A stretch of DNA of 64,000 bases from Sphingopyxis fribergensis (GCF_000803645.1 NZ_CP009122.1:3882501-3946500); one strand, 5' to 3'; counted from the first letter of the stretch, positions 7,096 to 16,890 are shown. Notes: generated by a model from the sequence alone, not told the origin. Program-made: numbers and translations.

Positions 7096-8940
7096 GTGTC
7101 CAATCCGCTTTCCATGCCTCTAAGCCGCCGCCAGACGCTCGCCACGCTCGGCGCGGGCACCGCTGGGCTTGCTCTCGCGGGTCCGGCCGCAGCCTTGCAG
7201 GCCGCGCCCAAGAGCGATGCGCAGAAACTGCTCGACTCGATCGCCGACAATCTGATCGCGCTGTCGCCCGAGGGCGCAACCTCGCTGGGTATCGACACCG
7301 GGGCGCGGGCTGCCGAGCGCGGCAAGCTCGGCGATCGGTCGGCGGCCGGGCAAAAGGCCGTCGCCGATACGCTGCGGGCCGATCTCGCGACTGTCCGCGC
7401 CTTCGACAAGACAGGGCTCGATCACAAGACCCGCACCAGTCTCGCCGTCGTCGAGAGCGCCTATGGCGTTGCGCTCGACGGCTTCGCCCTCCCCTATGGC
7501 GACGTCGCGGTCGGCGGCTGGCGCAACACGCCCTATGTCGTGATCCAGAATGTCGGCGCCTATCTCGACGTGCCCAAATTCCTCGACAGCGACCATCCGG
7601 TGAAGAATGCCGCCGATGCCGAGGCCTATCTCTCGCGTCTCAACGCCTTTCCCGGCGCGCTCGACGGCGAGACCGAACGGCTGAAAGCCGCTGCCGGTCA
7701 AGGGCTGATCGCCCCCGCTTTCCTGATCGACAAGGCGGTGAAGCAAATGGAGGCGAGCCTCGCCGACGCGCGCGAAGGCGGCGGGCTGGTCGAGAGCCTC
7801 GCCAAGCGCACGCGCGAGGGCAATATCGCCGGCAATTGGGGGCCGCGCGCCGAGACGATCACGCGCGGCGCGGTCGTTCCCGCGCTCGAACGCCAGCTTG
7901 CCGAGATGAAGGCGCAGCGCGCGAAGGCGACGATGGACGCGGGCCTGTGGGCGCGCCCGGGCGGCGACGAATGGTATGCGTGGGGCCTCCGCGCCTCGAC
8001 CACGACGCGCATGACCCCCGAAGAAGTTCATCAGATGGGCCGCCATGAACTCGCCGAACTCCATGGCCGGATGGACCCGATCCTGAAAAAGCTTGGGCTT
8101 ACCCAGGGTTCGGTCGGCGACCGCATGAACGCGCTCGCCAAGGATCCCAAGTATAAATTCCCCGACAACGATGCCGGCCGCGCCGAGATCGTCGCTTACA
8201 TCCAGACTTGGCTCGGCAAGATCCGCGCGCAATTGCCGCGCGCCTTCCGCACTTTGGTGAAGGGCAATGTCGAGGTGAAACGCCTGCCGCTCGCCGAAGA
8301 ACCCGGCGCGCCCGCGGCTTATGGCGGCGCCGGGTCGATCGACGGCAGCGTTCCGGGCAAGTTCTGGATCAACCTGCGCACGACCGAACTCCACAGCAAA
8401 TATTCGCTTCCCGACCTCGCGATGCACGAGGCGATCCCAGGCCATGTCTGGCAGGGCGAATATGCCAACCAGATGCCGCTGATCCGCACGATGCTGGCGT
8501 TCAATGCCTATTCGGAAGGGTGGGCGCTCTATGCCGAACAGCTTGCCGACGAACTCGGCCTCTATGATGATTTCGAGGTCGGTCGGCTCGGCTATCTCCA
8601 GTCGCTCGCCTTCCGCGCTTGCCGCCTTGTCGTCGACACCGGCATCCACGCGAAGCGCTGGACGCGCGAGCAGGGCGTCGAATTTTTCGTCAAGGAAAAT
8701 GGCTCAAACCCGCTCGAGGTCGCGAGTGAGGTCGACCGTTATTGCAGCTGGGCCGGCCAGGCTTGCGGATACAAGGTCGGGCACAGCGAGATCGTGCGGC
8801 AGCGCGGGCTGGCGCAGGCGGCGCTGGGGTCGAAATACGACCTGCGCGATTTCAACAATGTCGTGGTCGAGGGCGGCAATGTGCCGCTCGACGTGCTGGC
8901 GCAGAATGTTGCGGAGTATGTGGCCGGGGCGAAGGGGTAG
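7096..8940 (+). CDS. Tat-exported DUF885 family protein (putative metallohydrolase)
   Basis: A 614-residue protein. The N-terminus carries a twin-arginine signal (LSRRQTLATLGAGTAGLAL), so it should be exported folded to the periplasm. DUF885 proteins resemble zinc carboxypeptidases; the conserved motif here is LAMHEAIPGHVWQGEY (about residues 440-455), in which HE and H probably bind metal. The family is often linked to peptide or amino-acid hydrolysis, but the substrate here is unknown. GTG 7096 is chosen because GAGGGAG lies seven bases upstream; an ATG six codons later is the alternative. It is monocistronic, followed by an inverted-repeat element. Confidence 0.85.
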   Translation: MSNPLSMPLSRRQTLATLGAGTAGLALAGPAAALQAAPKSDAQKLLDSIADNLIALSPEGATSLGIDTGARAAERGKLGDRSAAGQKAVADTLRADLATVRAFDKTGLDHKTRTSLAVVESAYGVALDGFALPYGDVAVGGWRNTPYVVIQNVGAYLDVPKFLDSDHPVKNAADAEAYLSRLNAFPGALDGETERLKAAAGQGLIAPAFLIDKAVKQMEASLADAREGGGLVESLAKRTREGNIAGNWGPRAETITRGAVVPALERQLAEMKAQRAKATMDAGLWARPGGDEWYAWGLRASTTTRMTPEEVHQMGRHELAELHGRMDPILKKLGLTQGSVGDRMNALAKDPKYKFPDNDAGRAEIVAYIQTWLGKIRAQLPRAFRTLVKGNVEVKRLPLAEEPGAPAAYGGAGSIDGSVPGKFWINLRTTELHSKYSLPDLAMHEAIPGHVWQGEYANQMPLIRTMLAFNAYSEGWALYAEQLADELGLYDDFEVGRLGYLQSLAFRACRLVVDTGIHAKRWTREQGVEFFVKENGSNPLEVASEVDRYCSWAGQACGYKVGHSEIVRQRGLAQAALGSKYDLRDFNNVVVEGGNVPLDVLAQNVAEYVAGAKG

Positions 8941-8950
8941 TTCCTTCCTG

Positions 8951-9058
8951 CGTCATTGCGAGGAGCCGAAGGCGACGCGGCAATCCAGAGCGGGCCTAAA
9001 CTCGCTCTGGATTGGTTGGCCTATGGCCGCCTTCCGCCCCGCTTCGCTCGCAATGACA
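8951..9058. repeat. Extragenic nested inverted repeat (CGTCATTGCGAG type)
   Basis: Outer arms GTCATTGCGAG (8952-8962) and CTCGCAATGAC (9047-9057) enclose inner 12-bp arms CAATCCAGAGCG (8981-8992) and CGCTCTGGATTG (9003-9014). The element fills the gap between two convergent genes. Elements of this kind are common in sphingomonad genomes; no coding potential is seen. Confidence 0.85.
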
Positions 9059-9060
9059 AG

Positions 9061-9507
9061 CTAAGGAAATGGCGCCAAATCCGGCTCAACAAACGCCCGC
9101 CGCGCCGCGACTGAAAACAGCAGATCGCGGCTGTAGAAGCGCAGCGGCCAGTCACGGCGCCCGACGTCCGATAGCAGCATCGCGTTGACGCGTGCCGCCA
9201 GCCCCGTCTCGTTTGTCCCCGACAGGAACGATCGTACCGCCGCGACAAAGGCGCGGGTGATGCTGTCGTGATAACCCTGCGTATCGTCGTTCACCCCGCC
9301 AACACTTTCGTTGAAGCGGCGGATGATGGGGGCGATCTCGGCATCGACGTCGATGTCGGGGCGCTCGGTCAGCAGCCAGAGACAAGCGCCGAGATGCGCT
9401 TCATGCGTCCAGGCCTCGCGCGGCAGCGTGCACGCGAGCAGCCCTTCGCCGAGCGCGCGGATGTCGGCGTCGCGTTCGAACAGGCGCGGTTTATATTCGG
9501 TAGTCAT
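9061..9507 (-). CDS. Conserved hypothetical protein, 148 aa
   Basis: A soluble helical protein without signal peptide or membrane segment. It contains LPREAWTHEAHLGACLWLL (about residues 33-51) and GYHDSITRAFVAA (about 88-100). The spaced histidines (H40, H43, H90) could bind a metal, but no known motif is complete. A GGAAGG ribosome binding site precedes the ATG. It lies 48 nt downstream of the pckA stop on the other side of convergent DNA, so it is not obviously in an operon with pckA. The function is unknown. Confidence 0.7.
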   Translation of the reverse strand: MTTEYKPRLFERDADIRALGEGLLACTLPREAWTHEAHLGACLWLLTERPDIDVDAEIAPIIRRFNESVGGVNDDTQGYHDSITRAFVAAVRSFLSGTNETGLAARVNAMLLSDVGRRDWPLRFYSRDLLFSVAARRAFVEPDLAPFP

Positions 9508-9555
9508 TGTCCGGTCCTTCCGGGTGATTTGCCACCCGGAAGTTATCCGGGCAAA

Positions 9556-11157
9556 TTATGCTGCGACGGCCGCCTGCGGCGCGGCTTGGCGGACGCCTTC
9601 GTCGACATGGTCCGCAAATTGCGCGAAATTGTCGATGAACTGGCCGACGAGCGTTTGCGCGGTGCGGTCATAGGCAGCCCTGTCGGCCCAGGCTTCGCGC
9701 GGATCGAGCAAGGCGCTGTCGACACCCGGCACTGCGACAGGGACCATGAAGCCAAAATTGGGATCCTTGCGGAATTCGGCGTTGTTGAGGCTGCCGTCGA
9801 GCGCGGCATTGAGCAGCGCGCGCGTCGCCTTGATCGGCATCCGCTTGATGCCGTCCATCGTCGCCATGCCGCCGGTCCAGCCGGTGTTGACGAGCCAGCA
9901 CTGGACGCCGCCCTTGGCGATGCGCTCTTTCAGCAAATTGCCATAGACCGACGGATGGCGCGGCATGAAGGGTGCGCCGAAACAGGTCGAAAAGGTCGCC
10001 TCGGGCTCGGTCACGCCGATTTCGGTGCCCGCGACGCGCGCAGTGTAGCCCGAGAGGAAGTGATACATCGCCTGATCGGGGGTCAGCTTCGCGATCGGAG
10101 GCAGCACGCCATAGGCATCGGCGGTGAGCATGATGATGTTGGTCGGCACCGGACCCATATTCGCTTCCGACGTGTTCGGAATGAAATCGATCGGGTACGA
10201 ACCGCGGCTGTTTTCGGCGAGGCTCGCGTCGTCGAAATCGAGTTCGCGCGTTTCGGGATCCATCACGACATTTTCGAGCACCGTGCCGAAGCGTTTCGTC
10301 GTCGCGAAAATCTCGGGCTCGGCCTCGGGCGACAGGCGGATCATCTTGGCGTAGCAGCCGCCCTCGAAATTGAAGACCGCGGTGTCCGACCAGCCATGTT
10401 CGTCGTCGCCGATCAGCGTACGCGAGGCGTCGGCCGACAGCGTCGTCTTGCCCGTGCCGCTGAGGCCGAAGAAGACCGCGGTGTCGCCCGCCGGTCCCAT
10501 GTTCGCCGAACAGTGCATCGGCATCACGCCCTTCACCGGGAGCAGATAGTTCAGGATACCGAAAACCGACTTCTTCATCTCGCCGGCATAAGCGGTGCCG
10601 CCGATCAGCACGAGCTTTTCGGTAAAGTTCACCGCGACGACGGTCTCGGTCCGCGTGCCATGTTTTGCGGGATCGGCGCGAAAGCTCGGCAGGTCGATAA
10701 TCGTATATTCGGCCGCGAACGCCGCCAGTTCCTCGGCCGTCGGGCGAACGAGCAACGTGCGGATGAACTGGCTGTGCCAGGCGAATTCGGTGACGACCTG
10801 CACCGCGACGCGGTGCTCCGCCTGCGAGCCGCCGAACAGCTGCTGGCGATAGAGGCGCGGACGTTCGGCGAGGTGCGCGAAGAAGTCGGCCTTGAGCGCG
10901 GCGAAATGATCGGGCGTCATCGGCACATTGGTCTTGCCCCACCAGATCGTGTTGGCGGTCTCGTCGTCCTGGACGATGAATTTGTCCTTGGCGCTGCGGC
11001 CGGTGTGCTTGCCCGTCGCGACGACGAGCGGGCCGTCCTTTGCGAGCAGGCCCTCGCCGTGGCGAACCGCATCCTCGATCAGCGCCGACGTGCCCCAGTT
11101 TTCCGCAACATTCGCCTGCGTTTCCACGCTGCTGTTGCCGATCACGATATTCGTCAT
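9556..11157 (-). CDS. pckA: Phosphoenolpyruvate carboxykinase (ATP)
   Basis: A 533-residue ATP-type PEP carboxykinase, the normal length. It converts oxaloacetate and ATP to PEP and CO2 in the first committed step of gluconeogenesis, in the cytoplasm. The P-loop [13 protein letters not shown], the metal-binding [10 protein letters not shown] and NFEGGCYAK are all present in the middle of the protein. The ATG at 11157 follows AAGGCAAGG; an open frame continuing upstream lacks such a site. It is divergent from chvI, as in other alphaproteobacteria, where ChvG/ChvI has been linked to pckA expression. A perfect palindrome overlaps its predicted -10. Confidence 0.97.
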   Translation of the reverse strand: MTNIVIGNSSVETQANVAENWGTSALIEDAVRHGEGLLAKDGPLVVATGKHTGRSAKDKFIVQDDETANTIWWGKTNVPMTPDHFAALKADFFAHLAERPRLYRQQLFGGSQAEHRVAVQVVTEFAWHSQFIRTLLVRPTAEELAAFAAEYTIIDLPSFRADPAKHGTRTETVVAVNFTEKLVLIGGTAYAGEMKKSVFGILNYLLPVKGVMPMHCSANMGPAGDTAVFFGLSGTGKTTLSADASRTLIGDDEHGWSDTAVFNFEGGCYAKMIRLSPEAEPEIFATTKRFGTVLENVVMDPETRELDFDDASLAENSRGSYPIDFIPNTSEANMGPVPTNIIMLTADAYGVLPPIAKLTPDQAMYHFLSGYTARVAGTEIGVTEPEATFSTCFGAPFMPRHPSVYGNLLKERIAKGGVQCWLVNTGWTGGMATMDGIKRMPIKATRALLNAALDGSLNNAEFRKDPNFGFMVPVAVPGVDSALLDPREAWADRAAYDRTAQTLVGQFIDNFAQFADHVDEGVRQAAPQAAVAA

Positions 11158-11190
11158 TGCCTTGCCTTTCACGCTTGGCGACGCCGCCCA

Positions 11191-11220
11191 TTGCATAGGT
11201 ATGCAAAACCTGCCGAACAA
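11191..11220 (-). promoter_or_regulatory. pckA promoter with palindromic operator over the -10
   Basis: On the minus strand TTGTTC (11215-11220) and TATGCA (11192-11197) are separated by exactly 17 bases. The palindrome TTGCATA-CC-TATGCAA (11191-11206, 7-bp perfect arms) covers the -10 element and ends 33 nt before the start codon. This placement suggests a repressor site. The regulator is unknown. Confidence 0.6.
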
Positions 11221-11345
11221 AAGGGCAGGCCCGCATTCGCATGGGTGCCGACGTGACGCCGATTCCGTTGATTGAGGCCCGCGTTAGCGAGGATGCGGGA
11301 TGAGGTCAAAAGATTCCAGCGGGACGGCGCGGCCATCCGTGGCGG

Positions 11346-11374
11346 TTGTCGGTCGGGATCGGATCGGCTAGCTC
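11346..11374 (+). promoter_or_regulatory. Predicted chvI-chvG promoter
   Basis: TTGTCG (11346-11351), a 17-base spacer and TAGCTC (11369-11374) lie about 28 nt before the chvI ATG. It matches the TTG-N16/17-TAG pattern of other genes in the window. Confidence 0.45.
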
Positions 11375-11402
11375 TGCGTCAAGCCTCGCCAACGGAAAGA
11401 GC

Positions 11403-12113
11403 ATGACGGCAACCATCGCGCTGGTCGACGACGACCGCAACATCCTGCAATCCCTGTCCATCGCGCTGCAGGCCGAGGGCTTCGTGACGCGCGTCTATTC
11501 GGACGGCGAAGCGGCGCTGAAGCCGCTCATCGACAATCCGCCCGACCTGGCGGTGTTCGACATCAAGATGCCGCGCATGGATGGGCTCGAGCTGCTGCGT
11601 CGGCTGCGCGAAAAGAGCCAGCTTCCGGTCATCTTCCTGACCAGCAAGGACGACGAGATCGACGAGGCGCTGGGGCTTGCAATGGGCGCCGACGATTATA
11701 TCGCCAAGCCCTTCTCGCAGCGCCTGGTGATCGCGCGCATCCGTGCGATACTGCGCCGCGTCGAGCTCAACAAAAATGCCGCCGAAGAGGGCGACGAACC
11801 CGTCGCCGATCCGATCACCCGCGGACGACTGAGCATGGATCCCGCGCGCCATAAGGTCGAATGGGACGGCAAGGACGTCACGCTGACCGTCACCGAATTC
11901 CTGATCCTCGAAACGCTCGCCAGCCGCCCCGGCATCGTGCGCAGCCGCAACCAGTTGATGGACGCCGCCTATCAGGACGACGTCTATATCGACGACCGCA
12001 CGATCGACAGCCACATCAAGCGGCTGCGCCGCAAGTTCCGCGAGGTCGATCCGGAATTCGACGCGATCGCGACCCTCTATGGTGCGGGGTATCGCTTTGC
12101 CGATGACAGCTGA
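11403..12113 (+). CDS. chvI: Response regulator ChvI (OmpR family)
   Basis: A 236-residue response regulator. The receiver domain (about residues 1-120) has the acidic pair in LVDDDRN, the phospho-acceptor Asp in [11 protein letters not shown] and the conserved Lys in IAKPFS. A C-terminal OmpR/PhoB winged helix (about 140-235) includes [12 protein letters not shown] and [14 protein letters not shown]. ChvI and ChvG respond to envelope and acid stress in alphaproteobacteria and control surface and metabolic genes. The ATG at 11403 has a GGAAAGA site; the open frame upstream is not used. It overlaps the start of chvG by 11 nt. Confidence 0.93.
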   Translation: MTATIALVDDDRNILQSLSIALQAEGFVTRVYSDGEAALKPLIDNPPDLAVFDIKMPRMDGLELLRRLREKSQLPVIFLTSKDDEIDEALGLAMGADDYIAKPFSQRLVIARIRAILRRVELNKNAAEEGDEPVADPITRGRLSMDPARHKVEWDGKDVTLTVTEFLILETLASRPGIVRSRNQLMDAAYQDDVYIDDRTIDSHIKRLRRKFREVDPEFDAIATLYGAGYRFADDS

Positions 12114-13707
12114 CCTGAAACCCGACGCCAGCATCGCCGAGCAGGAGGAATCGCCGCTCGTCTGGTCGGCGCGCTGGTCGCTGACAACGCGCATCTTGGC
12201 GGTCAACATTCTCGCCGTCGCGCTGCTCGCGGGCGGTTTCTATTATCTCGACACCTATCGCAGCCGCCTGGTCGATACGCGCATCGAGGTGATGAAGGAT
12301 CAGCTCGCGATGCTCGACAGCGCGCTCGAGGCGGCGCGCCCCGAAGAGCGGACGCGGCTGATCGAAGAATTCGCTGCCGCGACCGAATCGCGCCTGCGTT
12401 TCTATGCCGCCGACGGCCATCGCATTTCCGACAGTTTCGAGACCGGTCCCCCGACCTATACGCTGCGCGACCCCGACCTGCAGCCGTGGAAACGCGACGC
12501 CGCGCGCGCGATGGACCGCGGCATCGACTGGGTCGTCGGCGCCCCGGCCTATCCCGAGTTCGAAGAGCCGCCCGTCGACAATGCGAAGGCGTGGCCCGAA
12601 GTCGTCGAGGCGCAAACCCGCGACGTCGCGGCAAGCCGTTTCCGCTACGCCCCCGAACGCACCCCGCTGCTGAGCGCCGCGCGCGTCGTCGACCTCGAAA
12701 CCCCGCAGACGGTGCTGATGACGCTCAACGCGCGCGACATCACGCGCACCGTGCGCGCCGAACGGCTACGCATCGCGATCGTCGTTGCGATGGTGCTGCT
12801 CGCCTCGACCCTCTTGTCGCTCTTTCTCGCGCGCACGATCGTCCGCCCCTTGCGGCGACTCGCGCGCGCCGCGGTCCGCGTCCGGCTCGGCCGCGCGCGC
12901 GAAGTCGTCGTACCGCGGCTGCCGAGCCGCCGCGACGAGATCGGAACGCTCGCGCGCGCATTGAGCGACATGACGCAAGCGCTTCGCGAGCGCATCGACG
13001 CGGGTGAGCATTTCGCCGCCGATGTGACGCACGAACTCAAGAACCCGATCGCCTCGGTGCGCTCGGCGATCGAGGGGCTGGGGCACGTCAAAAGCGACGA
13101 GCAGCGGGCGCAGCTGCTCGCCATCGCCGACGAGGATGTGCGGCGGCTCGACCGGCTGGTGAACGACATCAGCGAAGCGAGCCGCGTCGACGCCCAGCTG
13201 TCGCGCACCTTGTTCGAACCGATCGACGTCGGAATCATGATCGAATCGATGCTCGCATCGCGCGCGGCGCGCGTCGATGCGGGCGCGCCGCATCCGCGCG
13301 TCGCCTTCGCCCGCCCGCGCAAGGGCACGACCGTCGTGATGGGCGACGGCCACCGGCTCGAACGCGCGATCGACAATGTGATCGACAACGCGATCAGCTT
13401 TTCGCCCGCGACCGGCCTTGTCTGCATTTCGGCAACGCGGCTCGGCGATGAGGTTCATGTGAAGGTGGACGACGACGGCCCCGGGATCGAGCCGGCCCAG
13501 CGCGACGCCATTTTCCGCCGCTTTCACAGCGAACGCCCCGCCGGCGAAGCCTTTGGCCGCCACAGCGGGCTCGGCCTCGCGATCGCGCGGACGATCGTCG
13601 AGGGGCACAGCGGGACGATCAACGCCAAGGATCGCGACGACGGCAAGCCCGGCGCCAGCATGTTGATTACCCTGCCCGCGCGCGAAGGCGCGACCGAAAC
13701 CGGCTGA
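12103..13707 (+). CDS. chvG: Sensor histidine kinase ChvG
   Basis: A 534-residue inner-membrane histidine kinase. The first transmembrane segment is at about residues 28-46 ([20 protein letters not shown]) and a periplasmic sensing region of about 170 residues follows. The second segment is near 222-244, then a HAMP linker. The H-box is [12 protein letters not shown], the N-box [11 protein letters not shown], and the G-boxes DDGPGIEP and [11 protein letters not shown]. The ATG at 12103 lies within the end of chvI, indicating translational coupling. hprK and other PTS genes follow on the same strand after a repeat element. Confidence 0.93.
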   Translation: MTADLKPDASIAEQEESPLVWSARWSLTTRILAVNILAVALLAGGFYYLDTYRSRLVDTRIEVMKDQLAMLDSALEAARPEERTRLIEEFAAATESRLRFYAADGHRISDSFETGPPTYTLRDPDLQPWKRDAARAMDRGIDWVVGAPAYPEFEEPPVDNAKAWPEVVEAQTRDVAASRFRYAPERTPLLSAARVVDLETPQTVLMTLNARDITRTVRAERLRIAIVVAMVLLASTLLSLFLARTIVRPLRRLARAAVRVRLGRAREVVVPRLPSRRDEIGTLARALSDMTQALRERIDAGEHFAADVTHELKNPIASVRSAIEGLGHVKSDEQRAQLLAIADEDVRRLDRLVNDISEASRVDAQLSRTLFEPIDVGIMIESMLASRAARVDAGAPHPRVAFARPRKGTTVVMGDGHRLERAIDNVIDNAISFSPATGLVCISATRLGDEVHVKVDDDGPGIEPAQRDAIFRRFHSERPAGEAFGRHSGLGLAIARTIVEGHSGTINAKDRDDGKPGASMLITLPAREGATETG

Positions 13708-13710
13708 GTA

Positions 13711-13846
13711 ATCCTCCGTGTCGCGCAGCGATGGGGAGGGGTACCGCGCGCGAAGCGCGTGGCGGCGGGGCAGCGACGTTGCACTGTTAGCCCCTCCGTC
13801 AGCGCTTCGCGCTGCCACCTCCCCATGCCTGCGGCACAGGGAGGAT
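13711..13846. repeat. Extragenic inverted repeat between chvG and hprK
   Basis: ATCCTCC (13711-13717) pairs with GGAGGAT (13840-13846), and ATGGGGAGG (13731-13739) with CCTCCCCAT (13818-13826). Inner small palindromes (GCGCGAAGCGCG; AGCGCTTCGCGCT) are visible. It separates the two-component genes from the PTS genes and may terminate or stabilise the transcript. Confidence 0.75.
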
Positions 13847-13894
13847 CGGTTTGCCGCCTTGCGGCCCCGCATCGTGGCCGGTAAGCCATGCGCC

Positions 13895-14341
13895 ATGCTT
13901 CCGAGCCGGACCAGAACCGATATCGTCAATATCCACGCCAGCTGCGTCGCGGCGGGCAATGGCGGGGTGCTGATCCTCGGTAATTCGGGACAGGGCAAAT
14001 CGGACCTCGCACTGCGGCTGATCGATCGCGGCGCCAAGCTGGTCGCCGACGATCGCTGCGACATCTGGTATGACCGCGGCCGCCTGTGGTGCCGCCCGCC
14101 CGAAAATCTGGCAGGCAAGCTGGAGGTGCGCGGAATCGGAATCATCGAGCGCCCGTGGACGGCGCCCGTGCCGCTGGCGCTCGCGGTGCGTTTGACCGAC
14201 CGCTACGACCGCATGCCGGCGGTCAACCAGTTCGAGACCGTCGCGGGCCACCCGCTGCCCGCGCTGCTGTTGCCGGCGTTCGAGGCGTCGGCACCGATCA
14301 AGATCATGCTCGCGCTCGAACGGCTGGCGCCCGCCGCATGA
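13895..14341 (+). CDS. hprK: HPr kinase/phosphorylase, short alphaproteobacterial form
   Basis: A 148-residue protein, half the length of the Firmicutes enzyme, consisting of the kinase domain only. The P-loop is GNSGQGKSD (about residues 28-36), followed by [13 protein letters not shown], the conserved catalytic region. It should phosphorylate the regulatory serine of HPr, encoded three genes downstream. In alphaproteobacteria this connects the incomplete PTS to two-component signalling and carbon and nitrogen control. The start is placed at ATG 13895; the frame is open upstream and a GTG at about 13874 is possible. The start is the uncertain part, not the function. Confidence 0.9.
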   Translation: MLPSRTRTDIVNIHASCVAAGNGGVLILGNSGQGKSDLALRLIDRGAKLVADDRCDIWYDRGRLWCRPPENLAGKLEVRGIGIIERPWTAPVPLALAVRLTDRYDRMPAVNQFETVAGHPLPALLLPAFEASAPIKIMLALERLAPAA

Positions 14342-14351
14342 CGCACCATCG

Positions 14352-15290
14352 ATGAGTTCGGCCGCCGAATCGCGCCTGTTGCTGGTCTCCGGCCTGTCGG
14401 GCGCAGGCAAGTCGACCGTGCTCAAGGTACTCGAGGACCTGGGCTGGGAGGTCGTCGACAATCTGCCGCTCGCGCTGCTCGAAACATTGATCGACGCGCC
14501 GGTGAAGCGCGGCGAGGCCGGGCGTCCGCTCGCGATCGGGATCGACAGCCGCAGCCGGGGATTCCGCCCCGCCTTGCTCGTGCGGCGGATCAAGGAGCTG
14601 CGCGAAGGCGGCGGGCGCGACATCCAGACCTTATTCCTCGATTGCGCCGGCGCCGAGCTTGAGCGCCGATTTTCCGAAACGCGGCGGCGCCATCCGATGG
14701 CCGAGGATCGCCCCGCCGCCGACGGGATCGCGCGCGAGCGCGAGATGATGGAACCGCTCCGCCGCTGGGCCGAACATGTCGTCGATACGACCAATTACAG
14801 CAGCAACGACCTGCAGCAGGAAATCCGCCAGCGCTTCGGCGAAGCGGGCGACGGCGAGCCGGTGCTCAACGTCCTGAGCTTCGGCTTCGCGCGCGGCCTG
14901 CCGCGCAACGCCGACCTGGTGTTCGACATGCGCTATCTGCGCAATCCGCATTGGGACCCGAAGCTGAAGCCCGGAACCGGGCTCGACACAGACGTCGCCG
15001 CCTATGTGATGGCCGATCCGGCCTATGAAAACAGCGTCGCGCAGATCGAGCGACTGATACTGACGTTGCTGCCGCGCTATCGCGCCGAGGGCAAAAGCTA
15101 TGTCACCGTCGCGTTCGGTTGCACCGGCGGGCGGCACCGGTCGGTCCATGTCGCGGCGCGTGTTGCCCAAACGCTACGCGAATCCGGATATGAGCCAGTG
15201 CTGACCCACCGCAATCTTGACTCTGCCCCGCAAGATGGGCTTGAGGGCAGGCCCCCGCCCGCGGCTTCCGCGCCCGGCGGCAAAAGATAA
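14352..15290 (+). CDS. rapZ: RNase adapter protein RapZ (P-loop nucleotide-binding)
   Basis: A 312-residue RapZ/YvcJ family protein. Walker A is GLSGAGKST (about residues 14-22), and the family signatures LFLDC, SFGFARGLPRNADLVFDMR and GCTGGRHRSV are all present. RapZ in enterobacteria binds small RNAs and guides RNase E; the alphaproteobacterial target is not known. It lies ten bases after hprK and 14 bases before the EIIA gene, so it is in the PTS operon. A Pro/Ala-rich tail of about 25 residues ends the protein. Confidence 0.93.
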   Translation: MSSAAESRLLLVSGLSGAGKSTVLKVLEDLGWEVVDNLPLALLETLIDAPVKRGEAGRPLAIGIDSRSRGFRPALLVRRIKELREGGGRDIQTLFLDCAGAELERRFSETRRRHPMAEDRPAADGIAREREMMEPLRRWAEHVVDTTNYSSNDLQQEIRQRFGEAGDGEPVLNVLSFGFARGLPRNADLVFDMRYLRNPHWDPKLKPGTGLDTDVAAYVMADPAYENSVAQIERLILTLLPRYRAEGKSYVTVAFGCTGGRHRSVHVAARVAQTLRESGYEPVLTHRNLDSAPQDGLEGRPPPAASAPGGKR

Positions 15291-15304
15291 GGGTCGACGA
15301 ACGC

Positions 15305-15733
15305 ATGCCGAACGATAAGGCTCTGCCGCTTCTGGGAATGGTGCTCGTCACGCACGGCCGCCTTGCCGAGGAAATGGTGCGTGCGATGGAGCATGTCGTC
15401 GGCCCTCAAAGGGCGATCGCGACCGTGTGCATCGGACCCAATGACAATATGGAGATGCGCCGCAAGGAAATCGCCGACGCGATTCGCAACGTCGACGAAG
15501 GCCGCGGCGTCGTCATGCTCACCGACCTGTTTGGCGGCACGCCGTCGAACCTCGCGATCAGCCTGCTCGAATCGGGGCGCACCGAGGTGATCGCGGGCGT
15601 CAACCTGCCGATGCTGATCCGCCTTGAAAGCGCGCGCAAGACGATGGAACTCCGCGCCGCGGTGATCGCCGCCAAGGAAGCCGGCCAGAAATATATTTCG
15701 GTCGCGTCGGAAATGCTGGGAGTGGGCCCTTGA
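15305..15733 (+). CDS. PTS EIIA component, mannose family
   Basis: A 142-residue EIIA-Man/ManX-type protein. MVLVTHGRLAEEM (about residues 12-24) contains the phosphoryl-accepting His, and LTDLFGGTPSNLAI (about 73-86) is the family signature. No EIIB/EIIC permease is encoded nearby, so a regulatory role (accepting phosphate from HPr, then influencing ChvG or other targets) is more likely than sugar transport. The stop TGA at 15731-15733 overlaps the TTG start of the HPr gene. Confidence 0.9.
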   Translation: MPNDKALPLLGMVLVTHGRLAEEMVRAMEHVVGPQRAIATVCIGPNDNMEMRRKEIADAIRNVDEGRGVVMLTDLFGGTPSNLAISLLESGRTEVIAGVNLPMLIRLESARKTMELRAAVIAAKEAGQKYISVASEMLGVGP

Positions 15734-16008
15734 ACGAAAATAGCGAGACGGTCGAAATCACCAACCAGCGCGGGCTGCACGCACGCGCGAGCGCCAAATT
15801 CGTCACCTTCGTCAGCCGCCTGCCCGAAAGTGTGTCGGTCGAGGTCGAAAAGGGCGGATCGCGCGTCAACGGCACGTCGATCATGGGATTGATGATGCTC
15901 GGCGCCGCAAAGGGCGATTCGATCACGATCCATACCAAGGGCGACGGCGCCGACGCGGCGCTCCTCAAGCTCGTCGGGCTGGTCAAGGACAGCTTCGGCG
16001 AGGATTGA
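15730..16008 (+). CDS. ptsH: Phosphocarrier protein HPr
   Basis: A 92-residue HPr. The phosphorylated His is in NQRGLHARASAKF (His at about residue 16) and the regulatory Ser is in GTSIMGLMML. The start is TTG at 15730, four bases inside the end of the EIIA gene, with GGGAG upstream; no ATG would keep the conserved N-terminus. With HprK, RapZ and EIIA it forms a regulatory PTS. EI (ptsP or ptsI) is not in this window. Confidence 0.92.
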   Translation: MNENSETVEITNQRGLHARASAKFVTFVSRLPESVSVEVEKGGSRVNGTSIMGLMMLGAAKGDSITIHTKGDGADAALLKLVGLVKDSFGED

Positions 16009-16013
16009 CGGCC

Positions 16014-16838
16014 ATGACCGAGCCGGGCCGCCGTTCCACCATCGAGAGCCTGTCGAACCCGCTGGTGAAGCGGATGCGGTTGCTGCGGGAAAAGCGCCAT
16101 CGCCGCACCGAAGGGCTGTTTCTCGCCGAAGGGCTGCGCATCGCGACCGAAGCACGCGAGGCGGGCGTTCTCCCGCAATGGCTGTTCCTCGGGCCTGAGG
16201 GCGATACGCACCCGCTCGCGGCGGCGCTGGTCGCCGACACGCTCGCGGCGGGCGGCGAGGTGATCGACACGACAGGCGCGATCCTCTCCAAACTGTCGGG
16301 CAAGGACAATCCGCAGACCGTCGTCGGCATCTATGCCGAACCGCAAACGACGCTCGCCGACCTCGACCGCGATACCGCGCCGATCTGGCTCGTCGCCGAG
16401 CGGCTGCGCGATCCGGGCAATCTCGGCACGATGCTGCGCACCGGCGATGCGGTCGGCGCGGGCGGGCTGATCCTGCTCGACGAGAGTACCGACCCCTATG
16501 CGGTCGAGGCGGTGCGCGCGAGCATGGGCGCGATCTTCACGCAGAAGCTGGTGGTCGCGCGGTGGGACGAATTCCTCGCCTGGCTCCGCCAAGGCCCGGG
16601 CCAGCTCGTCGCGACCTGGCTTGGCGACGACACGCAGGATTATCAGGCGGTGCGCTACACCGCGCCGACCTTCATCCTCACCGGCAATGAATCGCAGGGC
16701 ATGCCCGGTGAATATGCCGCCGCCGCCGATGTGCGCGTGAAGATGCCGATGATGGGCAAGGCCGACAGCCTCAACGCCGCGATCGCGACCGCGGTGATGG
16801 CGTATGAGGTGCTGAACCAGCGGCGGCGTCATCGGTAG
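16014..16838 (+). CDS. TrmH/SpoU family RNA 2'-O-methyltransferase
   Basis: A 274-residue SPOUT methyltransferase. An N-terminal RNA-binding region starts with the typical SLSNPLVKRMRLLREKRHRR. The C-terminal knot has motif 1 RLRDPGNLGTMLRT, motif 2 FILTGNESQGMP and motif 3 ADSLNAAIATAVMAYEVL. It should methylate a ribose 2'-OH in rRNA or tRNA with S-adenosylmethionine; the target site is unknown. The ATG at 16014 has GAGGA nine bases upstream; an overlapping TTG at 16005 is the alternative. It is closely spaced after HPr and may share its transcript. Confidence 0.9.
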   Translation: MTEPGRRSTIESLSNPLVKRMRLLREKRHRRTEGLFLAEGLRIATEAREAGVLPQWLFLGPEGDTHPLAAALVADTLAAGGEVIDTTGAILSKLSGKDNPQTVVGIYAEPQTTLADLDRDTAPIWLVAERLRDPGNLGTMLRTGDAVGAGGLILLDESTDPYAVEAVRASMGAIFTQKLVVARWDEFLAWLRQGPGQLVATWLGDDTQDYQAVRYTAPTFILTGNESQGMPGEYAAAADVRVKMPMMGKADSLNAAIATAVMAYEVLNQRRRHR

Positions 16839-16890
16839 CGCTTCACCGGAACGACATAGGGCGGCGGCCACAATCTATCTGCCAAACACC

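Noticed and set aside
9268..11256. 662-codon plus-strand frame opposite pckA
   Set aside because: Antisense shadow of pckA, whose active-site motifs are complete.
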